A stretch of 64,000 bases of DNA from a gamma proteobacterium symbiont of Ctena orbiculata. GTDB lineage: Bacteria > Pseudomonadota > Gammaproteobacteria > Chromatiales > Chromatiaceae. Both the position numbers and the translations under genes were made by a program. Positions within the stretch are counted from its first letter, which is position 1, and the number at the start of each line of letters is the position of its first letter. Of this stretch, positions 56,486 through 64,000 are shown one piece after another. The notes beneath the pieces were generated by a model. It was given only the letters and a program-made list of their open reading frames with translations. It ran no database searches and was not told the DNA's origin. The stretch spans positions 62,001-126,000 of the forward strand of contig QBVC01000013.1 of the NCBI GenBank assembly GCA_003058495.1, read 5' to 3'.

Positions 56486-56521
56486 TCACTCGCGCCTTTT
56501 AGCCAATATCAGGGTATCGTA
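56486..56521 (-). pseudogene. Duplicated 3' fragment of lspA
   Basis: Read on the minus strand it encodes YDTLILAKRRE and TGA, against YDALILAKRRE at the end of lspA 144 bases away. The surrounding bases (CGCCTTTTAGCCA(A/G)TATCAGGG) match too. Only this tail is left. Confidence 0.8.
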
Positions 56522-56629
56522 AAGTCAAAAGCGGATCTTGCTATTTGTAACCTTGAAGAAATCTGGAAAACATTGCTCTACTTGATGAGCACCCAGGCGC
56601 CCCACTTTCTTACAGGGCGCCGAATCAGT

Positions 56630-57097
56630 TTACTCACGCCTTTTAGCCAGTATCAGGGCATCATAAAGCATGATGATCACCCCAAGGGTGATCGCCGAAT
56701 CGGCTACGTTGAAGGCGGGAAAGTAGTGTTGCTGATAGTGAAAATGGAGAAAGTCGATGACCTGGCCGAAGAGAATCCGGTCGATGACGTTGCCGATGGC
56801 GCCGCCGATGATCAGGGAGAGGGCCACGGCGACCCACTGCTCTTCCCGTTTCAGGCGCCACAGCCAGCCGACAAGCACGATACAGACAACGATCGCCAGG
56901 ACAATGAAGAACCAGCGCTGCCAGCCGCCCTGGTCGCTGAGAAAACTGAACGCCGCCCCCTTGTTATAGAGCAGGGTAAGGTCGAAAAAGGGCAGCACCC
57001 TCACCGATTCGTAGAGGGTCAGCGCCGACTCGGCCAGCTGTTTGCTTGCCTGATCGAGCACGATCACCAGCAGTGAAAGCCATAACCAGTGCGCCAT
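56630..57097 (-). CDS. lspA: Lipoprotein signal peptidase (signal peptidase II)
   Basis: A 155-residue inner-membrane aspartic protease that removes lipoprotein signal peptides. Four spans are clear; the catalytic Asp115 (GQVIDFL) and Asp133 (NVADSAI) are in place. The ATG at 57097 has GAGGAG 7 bases upstream and gives the usual length; longer in-frame starts exist. Unusually, ileS is 2.6 kb upstream rather than adjacent, with other genes between. Confidence 0.95.
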   Translation of the reverse strand: MAHWLWLSLLVIVLDQASKQLAESALTLYESVRVLPFFDLTLLYNKGAAFSFLSDQGGWQRWFFIVLAIVVCIVLVGWLWRLKREEQWVAVALSLIIGGAIGNVIDRILFGQVIDFLHFHYQQHYFPAFNVADSAITLGVIIMLYDALILAKRRE

Positions 57098-57508
57098 CCG
57101 GTCACTCCTCATGGATCGACCGCGGCAAAACGGCGAGTCTCCCAACTCCAGACCGGATCATCGGCACAACATGCACTGAGTCGGGGAACATGCATGTCAG
57201 ACCCGGGATTCTCAAGCCGGGACCGGCAACAGACAGGCTTTTCATGATTTGCTAACGCCCCTGCGAAAATTGCGACCAGGCTGAGACTATCACAAACCCC
57301 CACCCGGAACACGCGGGGCGGGCGGCCGATAGAAGTGGCGCGCAGATCGAGCTTCCACCCTGCCGGCATCGGAATCCCGGGAAGGTTGCGGCACATGCAA
57401 GCTTGAACATGCGCTTTAAAGCCATCTGGCAATTTGTGTTATCGGGCATCATTAGCCAGAATAGCGCCACCTCAACATTACAACGTCATTGGCGGCAAAC
57501 GAAGAAAC
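57098..57508. other. Divergent intergenic region, nothing firm
   Basis: About 410 bases between lspA and the methyltransferase-like gene. Promoters for both are expected. Open frames are short, out of phase and without start signals. Confidence 0.5.
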
Positions 57509-58210
57509 ATGGCCATTTTCATCGATAGGGTTCACCGACTACCCAGACTCTGGTCCAACAGTGAATTGAGCAAATACGCGAATCTCTTCACGGGTAGTGT
57601 GGTCAATGTAAGCGGCTGGAAGGACATCGACAAGGAAGGACACCGCTATCGTGACTACTTCACCAATGCCTCCGAGTACCTGATCACGAATTACAAGGAG
57701 GAGGCCCGGGGCTTTCAGGGCATGGAAAACGAGATTTTCCTCGATCTTGAAAGTGAACTCCCCGAAGCGATGAAAGCGAGGTTTGACGTGGTTTTCAACC
57801 ACACTACGCTGGAGCATATTTACGACATCCATACCGCATTCTCCAACCTATGCGGAATGAGCAAGGACATCGTCATCCTGATTCTGCCTTTCACCCAGCA
57901 ATACCACTCGGACTACGGCGATTATTGGCGCTTGACGCCGTTGGCGATCAAGCGCCTGTTCGAAGACAACGATATGGCCCTTGTATACCAGAGCTTCAAC
58001 AACGACAAGGCCGCCTCGGTATACACTTTTTCAATCGCCTCGAAACAGAGCGACAAATGGCGGCACCACTTCGACTGGTCTTTTAGCTGCCAGGACCCTT
58101 CCGCCGACAGTCATGAACCCTATATCGGTTGCAATGCAATCGGCAACTACGGCCATCGGATCGAAAAACGCATCAAGGCCCTCTTTAAGCCGTCCAGGAA
58201 AAGATCTTGA
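57509..58210 (+). CDS. Methyltransferase-like protein
   Basis: A 233-residue protein. The segment FDVVFNHTTLEHIYD is the post-I motif of class I methyltransferases (often written VLEH), and FRLTPLAIKRLF (here YWRLTPLAI) follows. A clear glycine-rich SAM loop (motif I) is missing; SVVNVSGWKD may replace it, so activity is uncertain. It is oriented against lspA and the O-antigen-ligase-like gene. The neighbouring context suggests modification of a surface polysaccharide or lipid. Confidence 0.6.
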   Translation: MAIFIDRVHRLPRLWSNSELSKYANLFTGSVVNVSGWKDIDKEGHRYRDYFTNASEYLITNYKEEARGFQGMENEIFLDLESELPEAMKARFDVVFNHTTLEHIYDIHTAFSNLCGMSKDIVILILPFTQQYHSDYGDYWRLTPLAIKRLFEDNDMALVYQSFNNDKAASVYTFSIASKQSDKWRHHFDWSFSCQDPSADSHEPYIGCNAIGNYGHRIEKRIKALFKPSRKRS

Positions 58211-58329
58211 GTACGGAAACAGCTAAGGAGTATTGATTCAGCCGCCGCGAATGTCGATTCCGAGTTGATCCATCCTCCCCGATAAATCCCGCTCGACGGC
58301 AGGCCGGCCCTGAAGCGGCATTCGCTTGC

Positions 58330-59703
58330 TCATTCCGGGCTCTGTTCTCCGCCCCTCTTCTGCGGCATCACGATACACTGTGCGAATACTATCCCTGCAA
58401 GAATCAACCAATAGAAGCGCCAGTTCCAGTGCAAATGCCTGAAATCCGTCAGGCTGTAGACCGCTATCAAAACAAAATTACCCATCAGGAAGGAGAACCA
58501 GTAGACCGAAACATCGCGCCGGCGAAAATGCCTTACCAGACAGACAACCATCAACGCGGCCAGCCACGAGACGAAGCACATTCCAACCAGTCCCAGCTGC
58601 AACAACAGTTCCAGGTAGGCGTTGTGCAGATGATCAAAGCTCTCTTTACCGTCATGCTTCAGCGCTTCGGTATTCTCTGTTTCAACCAGGGACTCCGTCA
58701 TACCGGGCCCCCAGCCGAATAGCGGCCGCTCGAGCCACCTCCTGATGCCGAAGCGCCACAGATGCAGGCGGTAGGTGGACGAGTCCAGCGGCGCCTCGTC
58801 CAGGCCTTCGCTCAGAACGACCCCGAAAACCTCATTTTCGTACGCCACCCGCTCCGTTATGATCTTCCAGTTGAACGCCACTGCGGAGGCGACAAGCATA
58901 ATCGCAACCAGCCCCGCCCATCCCCATCTTCTCTTGTCTACCACCTGGCCCGCCTTCAAGCCATGCCACAGGATGGCCGAGACTACCGGAAGGGTAACCA
59001 GCAGAGCCAGCCAGACCCCTCTGGACTGGCTGAAAACCAGGCCTTGGGCATAGAAAAGCAGCATAAGCAGTGTGGCCCCGAGACTGAGCGCGCGCCGGGT
59101 TCGGGAGAACTCGAGTCTCGGATTGAGCCAGAAGGCAGACAGGGTGAACATGGCCAGAATCGCTACCGCGCAAACAAATCCGAATATCACCGGCTTACCG
59201 AAATGCATGCCGGTACGAATCCCTCCGAGCAGGCCGCTCAGATCCATCTCCCACAGCGAATGGAGAATGCCCAGGGTAAATCCGCCAAGCATCAATCCCA
59301 ACCCATATAGATAACGGCCTGGATGGCGACTGATCCACCAGCCTGTCACCGGAAACAGGAAGATCTGCACCCAGTCCCTGGTTTGGTTATTGCGAATATC
59401 CATGTCCCCGGCCAGACCGGCAGTCAGGATGTAGCGGCTTGCCAGCAGATAGGCGATACTCAGCACCGCGGCCCAGAATAGTGAGTGCCGCGGGAGTCGC
59501 CGCCATGCTTCGGGTGAGAGCAGCAACGCCAGCAGCATCAAGGCCAATCCGAGGCTGGCGCCGGCAGTGCCCAGCAGCGAAAAGAAGCAGAACAGGGTCA
59601 ACCCGGCAAACCCGATCCACTCCATCGCGCTGTACCAGCGGGAGTTGTCGGACATATCCGTAATCAGCGGGGCGAACGGGGTGCGCCGGGGCCCGCGGAA
59701 CAT
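58330..59703 (-). CDS. O-antigen ligase-like membrane protein
   Basis: A 457-residue protein with about 11-12 spans. The large periplasmic loop (about 295-355) and HLHNAYLELLLQLGLVG are the Wzy_C/O-antigen ligase signature, with the conserved His. Members join O-antigen to lipid A core or polymerise glycans. AGGAGAGGGTAG precedes its ATG, 22 bases after the ileS stop, so it is likely co-transcribed with ileS. Confidence 0.85.
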   Translation of the reverse strand: MFRGPRRTPFAPLITDMSDNSRWYSAMEWIGFAGLTLFCFFSLLGTAGASLGLALMLLALLLSPEAWRRLPRHSLFWAAVLSIAYLLASRYILTAGLAGDMDIRNNQTRDWVQIFLFPVTGWWISRHPGRYLYGLGLMLGGFTLGILHSLWEMDLSGLLGGIRTGMHFGKPVIFGFVCAVAILAMFTLSAFWLNPRLEFSRTRRALSLGATLLMLLFYAQGLVFSQSRGVWLALLVTLPVVSAILWHGLKAGQVVDKRRWGWAGLVAIMLVASAVAFNWKIITERVAYENEVFGVVLSEGLDEAPLDSSTYRLHLWRFGIRRWLERPLFGWGPGMTESLVETENTEALKHDGKESFDHLHNAYLELLLQLGLVGMCFVSWLAALMVVCLVRHFRRRDVSVYWFSFLMGNFVLIAVYSLTDFRHLHWNWRFYWLILAGIVFAQCIVMPQKRGGEQSPE

Positions 59704-59725
59704 CTACCCTCTCCTGCGACGACAA

Positions 59726-62548
59726 TCAGACAAATTGACGGGGCTCTCCATCGCCCTCCACGTTTTCGACGCAGCGACCGCAGAGCTCCGGGTGATCCGG
59801 GTTGTCGCCCACGTCTTCGCGATGATGCCAACAGCGCACACACTTGCCGTGCGGAGAGGCCATTACCGCCACCTGCAAACCCGGATCATCCGTATCCACC
59901 GCATCCGCCGACCCCTGTGCCAGGTCATAAAGCTTCACATCCGAAGTGATCAATGCGAAACGCAGCTCGTCGCCGAGCCGCGCCAGCTGCGCCTTCAGGT
60001 CCTCACTGCAGTAGAGCGCCAAATCGGCATCCAGCGAGGAGTTGCCGCTGGAGCGAAATGCCTCCATCGCCTTGCCCACCGACTCACGCACGCCGATCAC
60101 ACGCTGCCAGAATCCGCGGTTGAATGACGCATTCTCATCCAGCGCGAAGAGGCCTTGATACCACTGTTCAAGAAAGACGCTCTCACTGCGTTCACCCGGC
60201 ATCGATCGCCAGATCTCGTCCGCGGTGAAGCTGAGGATCGGCGCCAGCCAGCGCACCATCGCCTCGATGATGTGGTACATGGCGGTCTGGCAGGAGCGCC
60301 GCGGCAGGCTGTCGGCCTGGGTGGTGTATTGCCGGTCCTTGATGATGTCGAGATAGAAACCGCCCAGCTCGTTGACGCAGAAATTGTGAATCTTCTGGTA
60401 GATGAGGTGGAACTGGTAGTTGGCATAGGCGGCGACGATCTCCTCCTGCAGCTGCAGGGTACGGTCCACCACCCAGCGATCGAGTTCGATCATCTCACCG
60501 GGATCAACCCTGTTGCTGGCGGGATCGAAGCCGTTCAGGTTGGAGAGCAGGAAACGCGCGGTGTTGCGGATACGCCGGTAGGCGTCGGCGGTGCGCTTGA
60601 GGATCTCGTCGGAGACGCTCATCTCGTTGCGATAGTCGGTTGCCGCCACCCAGAGACGGATGATATCGGCGCCCAAGGTCTTGAGCACCTTCTGCGGCGC
60701 CACCACATTGCCCAGGGACTTGGACATCTTGCGCCCCTCGGCATCCACGGTGAAGCCGTGGGTCAGCACCCCTTTGTAGGGGGCGCAGCCGTTCATCGCC
60801 ACCGAACTCATGAGCGAGGATTGAAACCAGCCGCGGTGCTGGTCGGATCCCTCGAGATAGAGATCGGCGGGGAAGCGCAGGCCCTCGCGGGCATCGAGCA
60901 CGCAGTGGTGCGACACTCCGGAGTCGAACCAGACATCCAGGGTGTCGGTGACCTTTTCATAGGCCCCGGCCTGCTCACCCAGCAGGGTCTCAGGATCGAG
61001 ATTGAACCAGGCCTCGAAGCCCTCCTGCTCCACCATCTTTGCCACCCGCTCGATCAACGCCGGGGTCTGGGGATGGAGCTCCCCGCTCTGCTTATGGATG
61101 AACAGGGTGATCGGCACGCCCCAGGTGCGCTGCCTGGAGATGCACCAGTCGGGCCGGTTCTCGACCATGCCCTTGATGCGGGCCTCTCCCCAGTCCGGCA
61201 TCCACGCCACCTTTTCGATCTCGCCCAGGGCGTTGTCGCGCAGGCCGTTCTGATCCATGCTGACAAACCACTGCGGGGTGGCGCGAAAGATGATCGGGGT
61301 CTTGTGGCGCCAGCAGTGGGGGTAGCTGTGACGCAGCCGCTCCTCGTGCACCAGGGCGCCGCGCTGCTTCAACACCTCGATCACCTTCTCGTTGGCCGCC
61401 AATACATGCTGGCCGGCGAACAGCTCCGTCCCCTCCACGAAGCAGCCGTTGCCGCCCACCGGGTTGTCCACCGGCAGGTCGTAGCGGACCCCCACCATAT
61501 AGTCTTCCAGGCCATGACCGGGGGCGGTATGCACCGCGCCGGTACCCGCCTCGAGGGTGACATGCTCGCCAAGGATCACCGGCACCTGGCGGTCGTAGAA
61601 GGGGTGCTGCAGCTTCACCCCCTCGAACGCCTCGCCCTTGGCATAGCCCACCACATGGTAGTGCTCGATGTTGAAGCGATCCATGACATCCTTGAGCATC
61701 GCCTCGGCGACCACCATCCGTTCCTTGCCATGCCGGCCGGCGAACTCCACCACCGAATATTCGAGGGAGGGATTCAACGCCACCGCCTGGTTGGCCGGCA
61801 GGGTCCAGGGGGTGGTGGTCCAGATCACCAGCGAGACCGGGCCCTCGCCGCACCCCTCCGGGGCATGGTGACAGCGTCCCTCCAGGTCGGCCTCGTCGAT
61901 GACGTAGAAGCGCACATCGATGGCGAAGGAGTCCTTGTCCTGATACTCCACCTCCGCCTCGGCCAGGGCGGAGCCGCAGTCGGTGCACCAGTGCACCGGC
62001 TTGTAGCCCTTCTGCACATGGTTGTTGGCGACAATCCTGCCGAGGGAACGGATGATGTCGGCCTCGAATTGGTGGTCCATGGTCAGATAGGGATTGTCCC
62101 AATCGCCGAACACACCCAGGCGCTTGAAGTCCTCCCGCTGACCCTCCACCTGTTTGGCGGCATATTCACGACAGGCCTTGCGGAACTGTCCCGTGGTCAC
62201 CTTCTTCCCCGGTTTTCCTATCTTCTTCTCCACCTGCAGCTCGATGGGCAGGCCATGGCAGTCCCAACCCGGCACGTAGGGGGCGTCATAACCGTCCAGG
62301 GTGCGGCTCTTCACGATCACGTCCTTGAGGATCTTGTTCACCGCATGGCCGATGTGGATCTCGCCGTTGGCATAGGGCGGACCGTCGTGAAGGATAAAAC
62401 CGGGCCTGCCCGCACTGACTTCGCGAATCCTTTTATAGAGATCGTTCTGCTGCCACCGTTTCAGCATCTCAGGCTCGCGTTGAGCCAGATTGCCGCGCAT
62501 AGGGAAATCGGTTTGCGGGAGATTGAGGGTATGCTTGTAATCGCTCAC
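59726..62548 (-). CDS. ileS: Isoleucyl-tRNA synthetase
   Basis: A 940-residue class I synthetase that charges tRNA-Ile. HIGH is at residues 65-68 and KMSKS is present; the editing domain and the C-terminal zinc-binding Cys cluster (CVRCWHH...CGRC) are complete. I chose the GTG at 62548, which gives the expected [11 protein letters not shown]-terminus (E. coli: MSDYKSTLNLP), over an upstream frame. It follows ribF in the conserved ribF-ileS order. Confidence 0.96.
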   Translation of the reverse strand: MSDYKHTLNLPQTDFPMRGNLAQREPEMLKRWQQNDLYKRIREVSAGRPGFILHDGPPYANGEIHIGHAVNKILKDVIVKSRTLDGYDAPYVPGWDCHGLPIELQVEKKIGKPGKKVTTGQFRKACREYAAKQVEGQREDFKRLGVFGDWDNPYLTMDHQFEADIIRSLGRIVANNHVQKGYKPVHWCTDCGSALAEAEVEYQDKDSFAIDVRFYVIDEADLEGRCHHAPEGCGEGPVSLVIWTTTPWTLPANQAVALNPSLEYSVVEFAGRHGKERMVVAEAMLKDVMDRFNIEHYHVVGYAKGEAFEGVKLQHPFYDRQVPVILGEHVTLEAGTGAVHTAPGHGLEDYMVGVRYDLPVDNPVGGNGCFVEGTELFAGQHVLAANEKVIEVLKQRGALVHEERLRHSYPHCWRHKTPIIFRATPQWFVSMDQNGLRDNALGEIEKVAWMPDWGEARIKGMVENRPDWCISRQRTWGVPITLFIHKQSGELHPQTPALIERVAKMVEQEGFEAWFNLDPETLLGEQAGAYEKVTDTLDVWFDSGVSHHCVLDAREGLRFPADLYLEGSDQHRGWFQSSLMSSVAMNGCAPYKGVLTHGFTVDAEGRKMSKSLGNVVAPQKVLKTLGADIIRLWVAATDYRNEMSVSDEILKRTADAYRRIRNTARFLLSNLNGFDPASNRVDPGEMIELDRWVVDRTLQLQEEIVAAYANYQFHLIYQKIHNFCVNELGGFYLDIIKDRQYTTQADSLPRRSCQTAMYHIIEAMVRWLAPILSFTADEIWRSMPGERSESVFLEQWYQGLFALDENASFNRGFWQRVIGVRESVGKAMEAFRSSGNSSLDADLALYCSEDLKAQLARLGDELRFALITSDVKLYDLAQGSADAVDTDDPGLQVAVMASPHGKCVRCWHHREDVGDNPDHPELCGRCVENVEGDGEPRQFV

Positions 62549-62918
62549 TGACGGCTGCCTGTTGTGGGTGCGAAAAAATAGAGTATTGAAACTTAAAATT
62601 GCGCCTGGCGCAAAAATACTCAATATAATTCCATTACTGACTACCCACAACACTTAGCGATTGAGTCAGTGACTTGGTGGGCGATCCTGAACAATCAAGC
62701 CGCAAATCGGCGCAAATTATTATTTAGTCCGCAAATGAACGCAAATAGGGATTCATTGGTGGAGATGGAGAGGGCACAACGGATTCTACCCCTGCATCTC
62801 CTGGGTCAGGGTTGCACAAAAAAACCGAATGACAGGGCCAATGCAATACCAGACAGGAGAACAATAAGTACTATTTGCGTTTATTTGCGTTCATTTGCGG
62901 ACTTAAAAAGATGCAAGA
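62549..62918. other. Intergenic region between ribF and ileS with inverted repeat element
   Basis: About 370 bases. It contains the 22-base inverted repeat described separately, which is unusual in a normally compact gene pair. No gene is seen. Confidence 0.6.
62727..62902. repeat. MITE-like element with 22-base terminal inverted repeats
   Basis: GTCCGCAAATGAACGCAAATAG (62727-62748) is reverse-complementary, with one mismatch, to 62881-62902, the arms flanking ~130 bases. The AAATGAACGCAAAT core resembles short repeats scattered in gammaproteobacterial genomes. The repeat motif extends beyond both arms (CGCAAAT near 62701, TTTGCG near 62875). Confidence 0.75.
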
Positions 62919-63866
62919 CTATTCACGGCCTGCCTCGGTAACACCCAGAATCTCGCGGGCCTGCTCCGCATCCCGCGCAATCTGCTGCCTGAGCACCTCA
63001 AAGGAGTCGAAGCACTGCTCGTCCCTCAACTTCCGCACGAACTCCACGGAGACATGTTTTCCGTAGACCTCCCGCTCGAAATTGAAAAGATGCACTTCCA
63101 ACAGGTAGCGGTGATCCCCTTCGACCATGGGCCGGTTGCCGATATTGGCGACACCGGGCAGCCCGTGCGGATCCAGGCCGTCCACTTTCACCGCGTAGAC
63201 CCCATGCAACGGACTGACCAGGCGATGCATGTTGACATTCATGGTGGGGAAGCCGATGGTTCGCCCCCGCTTGTGGCCATGGATCACCCGTCCGCATATC
63301 CTGTAGGGACGACCCAGACACTGGGCCGCCGCGGTCAGATCGCCGAGGGTGAGAAGCTCCCGGATGCGGGTGCTGCTGACGCGGTCAGCATCCAGCTTGT
63401 AGGTGTTCATGTTCTCGACCTCGAAACCGAACTCGCCCCCCATCCGCCGCAGCAGATCGAAATCGCCCTTGCGCCCCCGGCCGAAACGGAAATCGTCACC
63501 CACCGAGAGAAAGCGGGTCCCCAACCCCTCCATCAGCAACTCCCTGACAAAGGTCTCGGCGGGCATGGCGGCCAGGCGCTTGTTGAACTCCAGCACCACC
63601 ACCCGCTGCACCCCGGACTCCCCGATCGCCTGCAGCTTCTCCCGCAGCCGGGTGAGCCGGGCCGGGGCGGAATCGGGCTGAAAAAACTCCCGGGGCTGGG
63701 GTTCGAAGGTGACCACGGTGGTCGGCAGATTCAACGCCTCGCCCTTCTCCATGAGATGGCGAAAGACCGATTGATGCCCCAGGTGCACGCCATCGAAGTT
63801 ACCGATGGTCGCCACACAGCCCTGTCGATCGGGTTTCAGATTGTGTAGTCCACGAACCAGTTTCAT
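62919..63866 (-). CDS. ribF: Bifunctional riboflavin kinase/FAD synthetase
   Basis: A 315-residue enzyme that makes FMN and FAD. The N-terminal FAD synthetase has GNFDGVHLGHQ and the later VSSTRIRELL. The C-terminal kinase has GRTIGFPTMNV and GVYAV. The ATG at 63866 gives the expected N-terminus MKLVRGLHNL. It is upstream of ileS, the usual order. Confidence 0.95.
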   Translation of the reverse strand: MKLVRGLHNLKPDRQGCVATIGNFDGVHLGHQSVFRHLMEKGEALNLPTTVVTFEPQPREFFQPDSAPARLTRLREKLQAIGESGVQRVVVLEFNKRLAAMPAETFVRELLMEGLGTRFLSVGDDFRFGRGRKGDFDLLRRMGGEFGFEVENMNTYKLDADRVSSTRIRELLTLGDLTAAAQCLGRPYRICGRVIHGHKRGRTIGFPTMNVNMHRLVSPLHGVYAVKVDGLDPHGLPGVANIGNRPMVEGDHRYLLEVHLFNFEREVYGKHVSVEFVRKLRDEQCFDSFEVLRQQIARDAEQAREILGVTEAGRE

Positions 63867-64000
63867 TGCAAGACCGCTCAAACTCGAGCGGTCAATTATA
63901 GGGCCTGCGGTAAAATAGGGCATCCCCCGAATATTCGTCTCCCAGCGCCCAGGAGCCGGCTTGCGCGCGCCGGGAAAAAACGCCTGCCGGAACAGCCAGC

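Noticed and set aside
60155-62551. 798-codon frame antisense to ileS
   Set aside because: The same kind of shadow; IleS is complete on the minus strand.

Overview
The window is chromosomal DNA of a Gram-negative gammaproteobacterium. It carries rsmA, lon, uvrA, ssb, lspA, ileS and ribF with gammaproteobacterial features, an outer-membrane porin and an O-antigen-ligase-like protein. A predicted sulfur globule protein, many c-type hemes and an NnrS-type protein under an FNR-like box point to a sulfur-oxidising bacterium that lives at the oxic/anoxic boundary, in the style of the Chromatiales or Sedimenticolaceae. The lineage is an inference; no rRNA or tRNA gene is visible.

Layout. Positions 1-4.8 kb hold a substrate-binding protein and a GGDEF-EAL protein ending in a zinc-binding CZB domain. 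Positions 5.4-12.5 kb, all on the minus strand, hold an ankyrin protein and a periplasmic redox cluster: a 12-heme cytochrome, a pentaheme TorC/NapC-like quinol dehydrogenase, a small secreted protein, a ZnuA-like protein and a double rhodanese that lacks its cysteine. Positions 13.0-27 kb are an accessory region. An intact short-chain dehydrogenase (SDR) gene is followed by two cargo segments, each ending in a decayed copy of the SDR 3' end. Cargo 1 (14.06-18.74 kb) is a compact operon of a coiled-coil protein, a five-span membrane protein and an 1145-residue protein with a HExxH...E metallopeptidase signature. Cargo 2 holds an unknown single-span protein, a pilin-like protein, and a TPR / HupE-UreJ / DUF4331 / ECF sigma / ChrR operon.

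Two copies of a ~110 bp leader in cargo 2 each carry TGATCC-N18-TATACC. This fits the promoter class read by ChrR-controlled ECF sigma factors, so the sigma-ChrR pair probably drives its own operon and the pilin-like gene.

Positions 27-31 kb encode a DPBB-like lipoprotein, a GH5 glycosidase with an inserted domain and a polysaccharide deacetylase. Positions 31.7-36 kb hold a TetR regulator, two matching operators, and an aldehyde dehydrogenase / lipase / SRPBCC / NAD(P)-binding operon whose SRPBCC gene has an in-frame TGA in place of a conserved Trp. The rest is mostly core: rsmA, a pentapeptide-repeat protein, an HD-domain protein, a methyltransferase, lon with a sigma-32-like promoter, two unknown secreted proteins, nnrS, the sulfur globule gene, a thioredoxin-like protein, ssb, a YajR-like MFS transporter, a porin, uvrA, a glutathione-reductase-like gene, lspA, an O-antigen-ligase-like gene, ileS and ribF. 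In the last block the ileS-lspA pair is split by envelope genes, and a fragment of the lspA 3' end is duplicated.

The best candidates for something undescribed are the cargo-1 metallopeptidase operon with its SDR-tail repeats, the 12-heme cytochrome cluster, and the twin-leader ECF/ChrR regulon.
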